A DNA stretch of 64,000 bases from the NCBI RefSeq assembly GCF_020906515.1, contig NC_085855.1:1674001-1738000 (forward strand). Reading direction: 5' to 3'. A program made the translations under genes and the position numbers. Below the pieces are notes generated by a model. The model was not told where the DNA came from and did not search any database. It saw only the letters and a program-made list of their open reading frames with translations. Shown here one piece after another: positions 13,056-25,363 of this stretch; position 1 is the first letter of the stretch, and each line of letters begins with the position of its first letter. Source of the DNA: Vanrija pseudolonga (lineage: Eukaryota > Basidiomycota > Tremellomycetes > Trichosporonales > Trichosporonaceae).

Positions 13056-13867
13056 ATGGCTTCCTCCTCTGTCCGCTCTCTCTTCTCGCGCGCCGCGCCC
13101 AAGGCCACCAAGGAGGCCGCCAAGAAGGTCTCTTCCCCTCCCGCGACCCAGACCCGCAGCCTCGCGACCACTGCCGACGTGCCCACTGGCGCTGGCTTCT
13201 GGGACGCTGTCAAGGTAAGCATGCACGGTCCTCCTCTGATGATGCCCTGCTCACACACGCGCAGGCCCGCCGCACCTACTACAACCTCCAGAACAAGTCG
13301 AGCGTCTCGGATGCCCGCCTCGAGGAGATTGTCGCCGAGGCGCTCAAGTACGGCCCTTCGGCGTTCAACATCCAGAGCACCCGCGCTGTCCTCGTCCTCG
13401 GCGACAAGCACAAGCAGGTCTGGGACGTCATCTACGACTCGCACAAGCCCAACATGGGCGACGAGGCGGCGCAGAAGGCGCAGAAGGAGAAGTTTGACGC
13501 CGTCTACCGCGGCGGCTACGCCACCATCTGCTTCTTCGAGGACACGGTCACGACCGACAAGTTCCTCGAGACGATGCCCTTCCTCAAGGGGAAGTTCCCC
13601 CTCTGGACCGCCAACACGGCCGGCATCGCCCAGTACATTGTCTGGGCGGGCCTCGCCGCCGAGGGCATGGGCGCCAACCTGCAGCACTACAGCCAGTTCC
13701 ACGACGACAACCAGGCCGCCATCAACAAGTTCCTCGGCGTCCCCGAGTCGTGGGTCGGCACCGCGCAGATGGTCGTCGGCGTCCCCTCTGACCGCGGCGC
13801 ACCCGGCGCTCCCGAGTTCCCCAAGACGTGGAACCCTACCAGCGACAAGCTCAAGGTTGTGCAGTAA
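13056..13867 (+). CDS. nitroreductase-family protein, likely mitochondrial
   Basis: Exons 13056-13214 and 13265-13867 give 253 residues. The protein belongs to the fungal Frm2/Hbn1-like nitroreductase family, FMN flavoproteins that reduce nitro compounds or respond to oxidative and lipid stress. The core starts at ARRTYYNLQNKS and includes the SAFNIQSTRAVLVLG strand, a TICFFED strand and the GANLQHYS helix typical of these short members. The first 40 or so residues are rich in Ser, Arg, Ala and Lys with an RSLAT-type site, so a mitochondrial presequence is likely. The single 50-nt intron lies immediately before ARRTYY, the same place as in the paralog at 15105-15828. Confidence 0.9.
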
Positions 13868-15104
13868 GCGACTGAGTGACCGAGCGCTCGCTCCTTCGCT
13901 CCCTCCCTCGCACGCACGCCTTGTCCGTCCGACAGAACAGAATATGTTTATAGAGCTAGACCCATAATGCATCCTGTAGAATAGCATGTGTGATCATAAA
14001 GCATACCGCGCGTACCGCAGAATCGGCAAGCCGCGACCATCAGGGCCAATCTGGCTTCTATCAGCATTCACGCGCGCGAGTGGACGCGTGGACGAGGCAG
14101 GGCGACGTGGTCGCAAAGCCCGCAGCCCGGCGAGCAAGTCTTATCACGGCTCTACGGGCAGGTACATCCGCGTGCGTGTGGGTGTACGCGCAGCCTAGCG
14201 CAATATTGCTCGCAGACGTTTTGGTGTCTGGGTGTCTGTCGACCATGTGCAGCGACGGCCACAGAGGGATGAGCCTGTGCTCATCATGTGTGGTGACGCG
14301 GGATTCGCCCCCGCAACCCCGCGTCTCAGACAAACCTCGGCGATCCAGAAACAGCACAGAGCGCCCCGGACGCCGTGCCCCGCACCAGCGCCCCGCACGC
14401 GTAAAGCCTGGGGACGATGTGTCAGGCGCACCGGGGCGCTGACGAGAGGGGAGGGAAGGGCGGGCGACGCGTCGTCGCCGCGCAGTTACGGTGGGCGCGA
14501 CGGAAGCGAGCAAGGCGCAGTAGTGTGCGTGCTTATTGCTATACGCTTGCACGCTTGCTTGATCAGTCGTGTGCGCGCTGCGCTGCGGGGTCGCCTGTGG
14601 CTGGCTGAAGCTTAGTTGCTTGCTCACCATGTCTAACACCGCTGGCAGCAAGGATGTAACCGCCGACCTCCGAGCACCGGTGGGCTGCCAGTGTTTGCTG
14701 ACAAGTTCCGTTGGAAAGACGAGGGAAAGATTACTCAATCGTGGCAAGATGGTCAGGGAAATGCCACGTGGCGCACTAATCAATGGTGTCATTGGGCGTA
14801 TTTTGGAGGCGGAAATGTGTGGTGGGGGGGGGGGGGATGATTTGGCCGAGTGTCGCTCAGCAATGGCTGGCACGCCGTGGTCAGCAATGACGCCTTCGAC
14901 GCGGTAACGCGGGGTAGTAGGCAGCCAGTGACGCGACATGACGCCGGCGGAAGGTGGTTGGGTGGGTACAGCGTCAGGTGGTATAAAAAGTCGTGACTGC
15001 CTGCCTCCTCATCCCCATCCACAACAACAGCAACCATTCGCCTCCTCCTCTTCACTGCTCTCCTCGCTCTCGCACTCGCGTACCACCTCTACTCCTCTTC
15101 CAAG
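13868..15104. other. intergenic between the two nitroreductase genes
   Basis: The 1.2-kb spacer includes a run of 13 G at 14824-14836 and a TATA box at 14982. Overlapping frames on both strands show no recognisable product. A T-arm-like hairpin near 14300 was considered and rejected as a tRNA. Confidence 0.5.
14982..14988 (+). promoter_or_regulatory. TATA box
   Basis: TATAAAA lies 123 nt upstream of the ATG at 15105 of the second nitroreductase, with a pyrimidine-rich leader between them. Confidence 0.6.
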
Positions 15105-15828
15105 ATGACCAACGCCCTCTTCAACTCGCCCATCGAGCAGGCCATCACCGTGAGTTGCTATTGCGGCGGTCCTTTGGCACCGCCCAACCCCCCACCTTCG
15201 CCCAACGTTGTTCACCAGCTAACCCCCCCAGGCCCGCCGCACCTACTACGGCCTCACCAACAAGCCCCTCCCCATCTCGGACGCCGACGTCCAGAAGATT
15301 GTCGAGGAGGCGATCAAGCACACCCCCTCGTCGTTCAACACGCAGACCTCGCGCGCTGTCCTCGTCCTCGGCGACAAGAACAAGCAGCTCTGGGACGCCA
15401 TCTGGGCCGCCCAGAAGGAGCTCCTCCCCGAGGCCGCCCAGGCAGGCTTCAAGGAGAAGTTTGACAACGCCTACTCGTCGGGCCACGGCACCGTCGTCTT
15501 CTTCGAGGACGCCGAGGGCATCAAGAAGTTCATCGACGGCTCGGCCGCGTTCGCCGCCAACATCCCCACCTGGTCGGCCAACACCAACGGTATCGCCCAG
15601 TACATTGTCTGGTCGACCCTCGCGACCCACGGCATCGGCGCCAACCTCCAGCACTACGGCCAGAACGTCGCCCCCGTCCAGGCCGCCATCCAGAAGTTCC
15701 TCGGCGTCCCCGAGTCGTGGACCCTCGTCGCCGAGCTCCCCTTCGGCGTCGCCGCCGGCGAGCCCGGCTACCCCGGCGTCCCCAAGGCCTTCAACCCCAT
15801 CGAGGACCGCGTCAAGGTCGTCGCCTAA
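15105..15828 (+). CDS. nitroreductase-family protein, paralog
   Basis: Exons 15105-15149 and 15232-15828 give 213 residues. The protein is clearly related to the nitroreductase at 13056: both have ARRTYY at the first exon join, AVLVLGDK, a FFED strand, GIAQYIVW, GANLQHY and KFLGVPESW. It lacks the mitochondrial leader, so it is probably cytosolic or nuclear. The shared intron position and adjacent same-strand layout indicate tandem duplication followed by gain or loss of the targeting exon. The C-terminus ends in a short Val-Lys-Val-Val-Ala tail similar to that of its neighbour. Confidence 0.9.
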
Positions 15829-16559
15829 GTGTGTCGCGCCACGGCACCAAGTCAAGCAACGGCATCGTCGTCACCTGGTCACGACCGCCCTGCGCTTATA
15901 CGATTATGAGAGGCCCGTTTGTAGAGTTGCCTCGATGCAGCAATAGACATTATTTGGGGTGCGCTGGGGTGCAGGCTGGCGAGTTGTCGCGGGGAGAGGG
16001 GGACTGGCTGGTGACAGCGAGCGAGACTGACAGCCGCTTCCGCGCTGGCAAAGGCAGGGCGCAATGTGGCAAAAGGACGGATCGGCGGGGCGTCGGCCGA
16101 CACCAAACAGGGCTGGCTCGAAGGGGCAGACAGGCGTCGCAGCAGCAGTCATGGGCATGCGCTGGCTCGCCCTGTTGTGGTTACAACCACTCATGCGTGC
16201 CACTCATACGTCCCGGTCCCAGAGGAGGCGCACTGCTGCCCACCGCCAAGTGCCGGCACCGGCTTGCCGCGCTTGACTTATTTTGGTGAGACATCGTAGC
16301 CGCGCTTGGCTCTTTGGTGACACACCTGTGGCGTTGCGGACCAATATCGGCTAGTAACTGCACTCCATCACCCCACCCAGCCGTCGATTCGTCAAGAACC
16401 CGAGTAACCCGAACAACGACACAGGCGCAGCTTTGGATTAAACCAGTCGTATTGCATTCGTCCTTTGTCGTCCCTGCTTGAGCCTTCCACTACAAGTACA
16501 AACGAAGCTACCAACGTCCCGCGCAACCACCACCGCCCTCACAACCCCACCTCCTCCGC
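15829..16559. other. intergenic, convergent 3' regions
   Basis: The gap lies between the nitroreductase stop and the 3' end of the oligopeptide transporter on the other strand. No coding signal or obvious repeat is seen. Confidence 0.5.
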
Positions 16560-19488
16560 CTAAGGGAAGTGCTCTGGCGCGACACCAAAGTAGCTTCCAT
16601 TAGCCACGTGCATGAGCGAGCCTCCAGGCTTGTCCTGGTACGAGAGCCAGTTGATGGTGTTGGAGCTGGCCGAGTTGCCCCACCACTTGATCGACTTGCC
16701 CTTGCCCGCGCCAAAGCTGAAGACGAGCGTCGAGATGAGGCCCGAGATGGTGATGCCGACGGACAGACCGGCAAAGATGAGGTACGCGTACTTTGACCAC
16801 CAGGCCGTGTACTTGCGCTTGAGGTAGTACTGGAAGAACCAGGCGAGGTAGATGCCCGTGGTGGCCATGGACAGGTTGTTCTGGTTGGACCACTGCATCA
16901 TGCCCGAGAGCGCGATGGCGGGGTTGATGTAGCCGATGCCGCGGCCGACGGGGATGAAGAGCCACTTGTTGAGCGTGGCGTACGTCTTGGCCGAGCACTT
17001 CTTGAGGGCGCGATCGCGGATCTTGGGCGAGACAATCTCGCCGAGAGCCCAGATGAGACCGATGGCGGCGCCAATGAGGAAGCACCATGGAAGAATGGGG
17101 TAGAGCTTGAACATGCGGCGCGTGCCGAAGAGGCCGTAGAAGATGGTGTTGGACCACGTCTGGCGGGGCCAAGCGCACACCATCTTCTGCGGGTCGTCGA
17201 GGTCGCAGAACGAGCCAGTGTTGTAGCCCGTGACGAGCCAGTCGGTGATGATGATGTAGAAGAAGGTGCTGATAACAACCGACGCAATGTGACCGCGGAA
17301 GATGGAGCGCGGAGGCATGTGCGCGTACTGGACGTACTTGAGGTCCTGCATGAAGGCGCCGGCCTGGATGTCGAACGCCGAGCCGAGCATGACGATCATG
17401 AGCTGGGGGATAAGCTTGCCAGGCCACCAGAGACCGGGGAGCAGGTGCCAGAGCGTGTCGAAGCCGATACCCGTGGCGGCGATCGACTCGGTGATGCACC
17501 ATGGAATAAGGAGGATGTAGCCGATGCCCATGAAGGCGAGGATCGACCACCAGGGGGTGTCGGTCGGGAAGTACTCGCACGCAATGACCGAGACCATGAA
17601 GCCGAGGAGCAGGACAATGAGGAACCACCACTCGGGCACCTCCTTGTACTTGCGGAGCATGCGCGTGTGGGGGTCGTCAAAGCCGTCGTAGGTCGACCTG
17701 CCCTTGCCGAGCGTCTTGACGGCGCCCGAGACGGCGCGCTTGATGACACCAAAGTAGCGGATGAAGACGTAGACAATCGTGATGGTGTACCATGCAAACT
17801 CGCCGCCGGTCTTGAAGAGCGCCGCGGACGAGTAGTAGGGCGGCGAGTAGGCCCTGTATGCCGTCTCGTTGAGCGAGTTGTCCGGGTTGAGGATGATCGA
17901 CGTGTTGTACGAGTGCTGCGTGTTGGTGAAGGTGCCACCCGAGTTGATGGGCATGAAGGCGCCCCACGCGTAGTTGGAGTAGTAGAGGGCCATGATGATG
18001 ATACCGCCGACAATGCGCATAATGTACTGCTGCATCTGGCTGTGGTGGGTTAGTGGCATTCAATGAACCTTGGTGACTATGCCACTTACGCGAAGAACGG
18101 CGACATCATGGTCTGGTTGCCAGAGTAGTTGGGGTCAAACGTCGAGATGGGGTTGAATCCCATGCCGCCCCAAGCACCAGTGACAATGTTGAGGTTGAAG
18201 TTGCTGGGCTTGATCCAGACCATCCAGTCGAAGCGCTGGAGTGCTTGGAAAATGTTGTTCGGGAACCAGTACCAGATGACAAAGATGATGCTCGAGATCA
18301 TGAACATGAGCCAACGGGACATCTTCCAGCCGTTGATAATCTCGCGCTTGTTGTCCGAGTGCACGAGGGTGCGGTTAAGCGCGAGGAGTGGCAGTACCTG
18401 CGGCCACACCGCCTGGACGGGGTACATTGTCAGGCGGCGCAGCAGGCCGGCGCTCCCGAGGCCCATGCACTGGTTGGCGAGGCCGAGGCAGATCTCGAAC
18501 CCGAACCCGACCCACTTCTGGTCGAAGAACTGAGGCATGCGCATCGCGAGCAGGCCGCCCTGGTTGCCGCTCGTCGCGGCGCTCATGAGCACCGTGGCGA
18601 ACAGCTGCTCCTTTGCCGTCCATGGCCCAGGGTTGATGGTGTACCGCACCCCGCGGAAACGGAACCCCCAGTCCGGGAGCGTCCAGGCCATAAACTGGCC
18701 CATGGGCACGAGCACGAGCTGCACGAGCGACGTCGGGATCGAGATGCCTGGCTGGCGGGGGCCGAAGACTGCGGTGGAGTTAGAGTTCTGTAAAGGGTTC
18801 CGTTCCGACGGGGTTCGGGCTCGGCAATGTGCGGCAATCAACCTAGCCACACGCGCTAAAATGCAACAACACCATGTGCACCACCCCCGTCCTTCACCCG
18901 CCACCCGCAAGCGAGCAAAGCGGCACAGCACAACTCACAAGTGTCGACAATGGTGCACCCGATGCACCAGAAGATGCCGAGGAACCACGCGCGCAGCGTC
19001 TCGCACGCCTCCTCCGGGTCGTCGTATGGCAGGGTGACTGACCGCACCTCGGGGTACGGCGACCAGTTGAAGATGAGTCCGGCCTGCTTGGAGACGATGT
19101 AGCGCCAGTCGTCGTAGTCGAGTCCTGCGGCCTCGTGGCCCTGGACCAGCAGCTTGATGCGGTCCATCACGGGCTCCATGAACGACAGGTCGCGGTGGTG
19201 GATGTCGATCGCCTGCTCGAGCTTCTTGACGGCCTCTTCCGGGGAGAGCGTCATCACGGCCGCAATGACACGGTCGACGTCCGAGCCGGCGGGCAGCGTC
19301 TCGCCCTCATGGTTGCCAGAGTACTCGAGCCGGAGGCGCTCGGCCCATTCGGGCGGGCACACCCACTTGCCCTCGGCGGCGGAGACGCCCTTCTCGTCGG
19401 GCGGCGTGTGCGTCTCGGACCCAGAGTACTTCTCGTGGTCCGAGTGGTAGACCTCCAAGTGGTCCTTGTCCTCGATGTGTGTAGGCAT
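16560..19488 (-). CDS. OPT-family oligopeptide transporter
   Basis: Three exons on the minus strand: 19488-18939, 18768-18090 and 18039-16560, giving 902 residues, the usual length of fungal OPT transporters. These proton-coupled permeases import small peptides such as tetra- and pentapeptides or glutathione across the plasma membrane. The N-terminus up to about residue 165 is hydrophilic. Many membrane spans follow, with the family signature NPGPWTAKEQ at 229-238, FFGPRQPGISI at its start, WYWFPNNIF, and late motifs such as GYINPAIALSG and LVFSFG. The first intron (18769-18938) is 170 nt, longer than most here; the second is 50 nt. The start at 19488 follows an upstream stop and gives the expected leader. 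Confidence 0.94.
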
Positions 19489-21155
19489 GGTGGTGGCAAG
19501 GCAAGTGGGGCCTGGGGAGGTTGGGGGACTCACCATCTCTCCCTCGCGCACATCTTATGGACGACGCGACTGCCCCGCGTGCCGCGGGGTCTCCAGCGGC
19601 CCCAGTGGGCCCGGGACTGTCTCGTCCGTCCGCTCGGTGTGTTCGCCGCATGCACGCGCGTGCAGGGCAATGCATCGATTGCGGAGCAGCAGCAGGAGCA
19701 GCAGGAGCAGAAAGCAAGGACGGGTTACAGGCACTCACGCAAACTCAGCCGCGCTAGGATAGTAGCCGTGCCTGTTGGCCCGCGAGCACATGGTGCATCC
19801 TATAATGAGCCGGTGAGATATACGCTAGTGACGTCGCTGCTGCCGTGGCGGCTGGCGGCTACACGCATGCTCGCTTGCTTGCCTGACAGGCGCTCGCTCG
19901 TCCTACACGCCACCAGCCTATCCCACGGACGACTGAACTCCGGGGTCTCCGAGGCTATGGACTCACGCGTCGAGTACGTAGACGAGCCAAGCGGCATGAA
20001 CCTTCGGTGTCGGTGGTCTCGATCTCGGGGCACCCCCGCGCCGCGGCCGCACTACTGTAGCGCGCCGCGGCTCCACCCCAGCCCCCCACTCTACAGTTCC
20101 GTTCCGGCCGCGTGCACGCGCATGTCCGCTGCGCTTCTTGGCTGCTTGGCGCGGCGCTTCATTGGCGACACAGTGCTCGTGGTAAGCCCGTCGGCGCGGA
20201 TGCGGGCCGCTCTCCGACATGAGCCGGGCGCCCTCAGGTCCAGGAGGCTTGACGGATTCGGCACGGTGTTCTATCTCGGTGTTGTCCTCAGACTGCAGAC
20301 GCCGGATCATCTCGATGGTCATGCGGGGCCTGGCGGTACCCCACTCACTCGCGGAACAACCGTCACGGGACACAGTCATCCATGCGATCATTCGTCGTTC
20401 TCGAGCACACATCCTCCCAGGTGCCTGTTGTCCAAGTATATATCAGCATCCGCACGGTGAGCACGGCGAAGTGGTGCGTGTTGGCTCCAACGGGCCGGGG
20501 AGCCAATGGGGCCGTTTAGTGGCACGCTAATGCGCCGACTCGGCCCGTTTCCAGGTCACATGTCTCGCTATCGCTTGGGCTGTGTAAACACAGGCGGCGA
20601 CGTCCCACTGCCGCTGCCCGGAGCGCCGTCGACCGCTGCTGCACAGTGGACGGCGGCGTAGACGTCGTCAGATGTGGGTCTGCGCTGGGCCGGGGCGAGG
20701 TGCGCTGGCTCGCGGACAGAGTTGGTGTGGACTGCATATACGGCATGCACTCCACTCTGCACCAGCGTACCTGCTATACGTCTCGTGACCCGCGATAAGG
20801 TATTTGTGGCCCCACGGTCCTCCGGACCCGGCGAGCTGGTAGCGCTAGAGCAACTGCGGCTCTGACCGCGGACGAGCGTCTTCCGTGCGTCTGCTCACGA
20901 GACTGCGCACAAGACTGGGGGCCGGGAAGGGTCTGGTGATCGGTCGGTGCTTGGGGTGGGGCCAGGCTTGGCTGGATCGTTCCGTCCATCTCCGAAGCGC
21001 GTAGCTCGACGGAGTGTGGCTCGTGCCGAGCCCGGCCGGAGCCACATCAAGTCCGCAGCGATACAGTTCATCCGGGTGAGATACACATATACTATGACTT
21101 GGCCCCCTCGAGCCCACGCGAGCGCTTGAAGCACGGCTTCCAGGCCGGCGGCCAC
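19489..21155. other. intergenic, no gene seen
   Basis: This 1.7-kb region upstream of the transporter holds long overlapping frames typical of GC-rich DNA, but none has recognisable protein character or a matching splice pattern. A short CAGGAG repeat occurs near 19690-19710. Confidence 0.5.
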
Positions 21156-22413
21156 TTACACCACGAGCCACAGACCTGCAAGGAGACACGGCACGACAGC
21201 CCACTGCGCACTGATCAGCTTCGCCCAGAAGCCACCCACACTCACCGGCACGCTCGCGCCGAGATACACCTGCTTTCCAGCCGCGCTCGGCTTGCCCGTG
21301 CCGTTCGTCTTCTCGCCCGTGCCGTTGTTTGCGCTGAGGATCGAACTTGCATCAGTACACACCCCGACCGGCTACCCACCTGGCATAGGTGCCGACCGAG
21401 CTGACGCTGAACTTGTCTGTGCCATTCCCGGCGTACGCCACGCGCACGGTGTACTCGACGTTGGGGTCAAGCTGGACGGCGTAGACGAGCACGTCGAGCT
21501 GCGCGATCGCCGCCTGGATGTCCGCCCCGCGGAGGGTGGGGTGGAACGACTCCTCTGCTGGGCCGTATGGGGGAGGCGGAGAGATCGACACGTTGAACGC
21601 GCCAAACGGCGTGGGAGGCACGTCCTGGTTCAGCTCGAGCAGTGCGGTGCCCTTGCGGGGGCGGACCGTGAGCTCGGCCCCGGGCGTCTGGGTGATTTTC
21701 CACGACTCGCCGGCTGGGGCTGTCAGCATCGCCGTCATCCCCACTCACTCCAGTTGCCCGACGTCTGGATGTCAACACCGAGTGCAGAGAGGGCAGCGGC
21801 GTCGCTCGTCTTTGCCGGAGTGCCTGCGAGCGCAGGCAGCCTTCCGTCAGCTCGACGTCCGCACCCCACGAACGCACCATCGCGAGCCGGTTGTGTTCCC
21901 CACCGCGTTGGAGAACGTGAGAGTCCCGTTACCGACGAGCGTAAAGTTCCACCAGCCGTACGGAAGGCCGCTGACCGCAGCTTGATACTGGGTTATGTTG
22001 GCGGTTGCGTTCCAGTGCTCTGCGTTGCTCCCGTTCACGAGAAGCTCGAGCGCAGGAGACGTGCTGAAGGAGAAGCTTGCGCCGCTGCCGGCGAGCGCTA
22101 CGCTGACGGACGAGTTGCCCGTCGTGTTGGCGAACGAGGACAGCTGGGACGTGGTCCAGTCGTTAGGAGGGTAGAAGACGACGTTCGGCGAGGTGAAGGA
22201 GTACCGTGTAGGGTGATATGCGTTCGGGGGAGTCTGACCAGCAGGTGCTGAGGACGCTGCAGCCGGCGCGCCGCTTGCAGCAGGTGGTACAGTCGGGTCT
22301 GCGCCGCTGACGGACTGGGCTGAGGCCGCGGTGGCCGCGTAAAGGATCAGCAGCGGGGCGATCATTGAGAGAGTTATGCGCGCGAGTGGCGTGTGAGAGG
22401 ATGTCGAGGGCAT
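21156..22413 (-). CDS. secreted or membrane-anchored glycoprotein, unknown
   Basis: Four exons on the minus strand: 22413-21878, 21840-21749, 21713-21380 and 21333-21156, giving 379 residues. A signal peptide is clear (a Leu/Ile/Ala core ending AATAASAQS), followed by an Ala/Ser/Pro/Thr-rich spacer. The ectodomain has many N-x-S/T sequons, for example NTTGNSS, NGSN, NATANIT and NGTGEKTNGT. The last 25 residues are hydrophobic (WAVVPCLLAGLWLVV), fitting a transmembrane anchor or a GPI-attachment signal. The introns are 37, 35 and 46 nt; the first acceptor is GACGGAAG, chosen because it alone keeps a readable frame. I recognise no enzyme family. A cell-wall or cell-surface role is inferred from topology only. 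Confidence 0.75.
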
Positions 22414-23765
22414 TGTGAAGTAGTTTAAACGGCTTAACCTTTTAGTCTTGTTGTTGTGCACAGCCACGCGGCCAAGGTGGCCAGAGGCGCGAAAGTGCCA
22501 AGACGGCAAGTGCCTGCTCATGTGACCCGCGACGCGACTGCGCCGGTTCCCGCACGGCAGCGTAGAGAGCCGCACAAACACGCGTCTGGATTGCCGGGAT
22601 GCATGCGGCGTGGTCATGGGGGGGGGGGGGGTTGGTCTTGTATCGAGTCCGACTCTCTGCTCGCATGTTGTCCGTCGAGGCCGAAAGGTCCGACACCAAC
22701 CGCTGGGGCCTTCCAGGGGGCAAGGATGAAACGCTCAGCCGCAACGGCATGGGCGCGCGGAGCTCTTCTCCGCCAGCATGCCGCAGTGTGGTCCTGCCGA
22801 ACGCGCATAACATGCTCTGACCACTCGGTGGATGCCGTGCATCGGCGCCGTCGTCGCCAAGAGTCGCTAGGTCAGTGCGGTGCCCGTGTCTGGAGTGAGG
22901 CACCCGAACCTTGAACTGCACGCAACGACGGTGGCGAGCCATGTATGGTGCAGACGACGACCGCCGCTTTCGGAGCAGTTTGGCAACCCAGCTACCAGCG
23001 TCCTGATGCTGTGCACACCTGTTGCGATCTAATCACACTATGGCTTCTAGCAGCTGCCCGGTCGAGTATCTTGCCCACCATGCAACATGTGGTGGGGTTA
23101 CTAGAACCGAGCATCGAAATGATCAGAATAGCACTAAATCAGTGCTATCATGAATGAACCCCGATGGTGTAAGTCGAAAGGCTCAGAGCCGCGCTGATAG
23201 TCTCTCACCACCCTGTCCATGGCTTGTGTTTGGTGCTCGTAGTGGCATTTAGCCATGTTTCATCATCAATACAGTTTATCGCCCAACTCTATCCTCTCAA
23301 AGAGCTGACTCGCAAACAAGGCGTTGTTTGTGGTTCTCGGTCGGTCGTCCAGACAAACACAGCAGCTTCAGCATTGAATGCGTCCCCTATGCATCTGATC
23401 GGCAGGTGCAGGTCCCATCCTCGCACGACCGGGAGGAGTACGTATTGGTCGCCAAGCGATGTTTGCACTCCTTTTTACAAGTGATCGCTCATTTACTGTG
23501 CCTTTAGTGGCCGTCCAGGGTGGCGGGAGCCACCATCAGCCAGCGTAGGACCAGTACCATTCCGAAACACTGGGTCGCACTGCGACGCACTGAGGCTGCG
23601 TAGTTTCACTCGCCCTGCCTCCTAGTGTACGACGGCGATGTATGCTCCAAGGTGCATTTACTGGGTCTGCAGGCTGGGGCGTGCGACTGCTCGCACAGAC
23701 GGGCTGGCTGATGTATAAGTAACGAGGCGCTGCGCTCACTCACTGCTCCACCACATCCCCACACA
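22414..23765. other. intergenic upstream of secreted-protein cluster
   Basis: This 1.35-kb spacer has a run of 14 G at 22618-22631 and becomes less GC-rich toward 23000-23500. It contains the TATA box of the following gene. No gene is supported. Confidence 0.5.
23714..23720 (+). promoter_or_regulatory. TATA box
   Basis: TATAAGT lies 52 nt upstream of the ATG at 23766 of the first small secreted protein. Confidence 0.55.
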
Positions 23766-24165
23766 ATGAGAATAACCACACTGTTCGGTGCACTCGCAAT
23801 CGCTGCCCCGGTCCTCGGCGTCCCAGTACCCGCCAACGCGGCCCAGGCCCAGCGCGGAACCAGACTCGACCACTTCCTCGAATGCAGCGCGACGTGGGAC
23901 CTGGGCAAGATCAAGGCTTGTGCCGCGGAGTGCATCCAGTGGGCGACAGAAGTGGAGGCCGCACCACCCGCCAACGACGACGGGTGGGCATCGTTGCTCC
24001 TCAGCTGGTGGGGGGCCTGGCGACGCGCGGACAGCGACAGCCGCGCTCGCGAAACGCTCAGCGTCTGCCAGCGCCTCCAGTCGCAGGTGCGCCGTCCCCA
24101 GCTCGACGACAGTACGTGGCTCCGCGCCTGGCCTGCCTGACACCACAGTGGCATACCTCGACTAA
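23766..24165 (+). CDS. small secreted cysteine protein, family member 1
   Basis: Exons 23766-24111 and 24149-24165 give 120 residues. The intron is 37 nt with donor GTACGT and branch CCTGAC; without splicing the frame would continue to an unrelated tail ending at 24140. The protein has an MRITTLFGALAIAAP-type signal peptide. The mature part carries C-SATWDLGKIKA-C-AAE-C and a fourth Cys in SVCQRL. The same pattern, C-x(11-12)-C-x3-C with a Trp and Leu/Ile inside and one later Cys, recurs in the genes at 25364 and 27180. No known family is recognised. Two disulfides in a compact secreted protein are an inference. Confidence 0.75.
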
Positions 24166-25363
24166 GCACATCCCAACCCACGTCGGTTCCGCACCTCGAG
24201 GACGTCTCGACACCGTCAGACCGCCGCCGCGGAGGTGGAGTGAGAATACTGCCGCGAGGAGGAGCCGGGGCTACCCTGTTGTAAGACTATAATGCTCTGT
24301 GGGCGGTTGAGAAGCAGATGAACCCGCACCGCCGCCGACCCCTGCCAAGCACACATATGCATGCGTACTCACTTTGCAGGCCTTGCATCCCTGGCGTCCA
24401 GTGTGGAGGATCCCCTCTACGACCCCCTGTGTCCCAGCTCCCAAAGGTGCGGAACCTGACCGACCACCCACTACTTACCCCTGGCCGCTCGCTCGCTCGC
24501 CCCGCGCCACAAGTGCCTGTATCCACGGTAAACGGAAACAAGGGTAATGGAGTCATACTTACTTGCTCCCGGAAAATATGGGCTACGGAAGACAGGAGGT
24601 CGGCACCTGCATAGCTCTACGTCATAGCTTCAGCGTGCAACTTGAACACTCTAACTTCTCACTCCTACCATCTCCTGGCTCTGGAGTGTACTGCCATCTC
24701 CTGGTCTTGGAGTGTACACGTTACGGGGTTCACACTGCCCGGCTGAGTCTGACCATTGATGGTTTTGGAGGTCTTGCACGCGCTGCAGACACATCTTGGG
24801 ACAAGCAAGTGGACACTTGTCAAGCAGTCGTGGAGCACGGCATAAGCCGGTTGTCAACAAACGCGACTGGCCCGTGTCACAGGCTGCCGATGAAGCTATG
24901 CGCTAAGTTGTAAGCGGACTTGCAGTTTAACTCAGCTCCTTACGTTGGACAGTTGCCAGGCGACACCACGCCGCGCAGACCAAGCGAGGATGTCACCGCG
25001 CGGCCGACCCCACATGCTCTTCCGCGCGATAACGTTTTGCCCAAACAGTTTCCGCACTCCACCTGGAACCGAGTGCCTGTATCCATGGCGGCAACGATGA
25101 GCAAGGTTTGTGAAATGATATGTACATGTTTCAAGTCGGAGAAGGAAGCGGTGTCGCTCACGTTCTATAGCTTTGTTTCCCAACAACCTCTCCTCCGGTG
25201 CCTACACTATGGGGCACATGCTATGCTTCTGCGGCCCAACGGCCCCTTCAAGCTCCCATGCGAGGAGACGGAACAATATATGTATAAGGGGGGTCGCTGC
25301 TGCCTCCATCTTCCCATCTATTCCCATCGCCACTTTCACCACCCACACACGCATCCAAACAAT
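24166..25363. other. spacer in secreted-protein cluster
   Basis: The spacer includes an imperfect tandem repeat of about 26 nt near 24668-24719 (TCTCCTGGxxxTGGAGTGTAC twice) and a TATA box at 25283. An open frame runs into the next gene from 24920, but no start evidence supports it as coding. Confidence 0.5.
25283..25289 (+). promoter_or_regulatory. TATA box
   Basis: TATAAGG lies 81 nt upstream of the ATG at 25364 of the second small secreted protein. Confidence 0.55.

Noticed and set aside
13028-13987. 319-residue minus-strand open frame
   Set aside because: It is the shadow of the first nitroreductase gene, rich in Leu/Val/Glu/Arg without any family match.
14281-14360. tRNA-like T arm (GCGGGGGCGAATCCCGC on the minus strand)
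   Set aside because: The loop begins GGC instead of TTC, and no acceptor, D arm or anticodon stem can be fitted around it.
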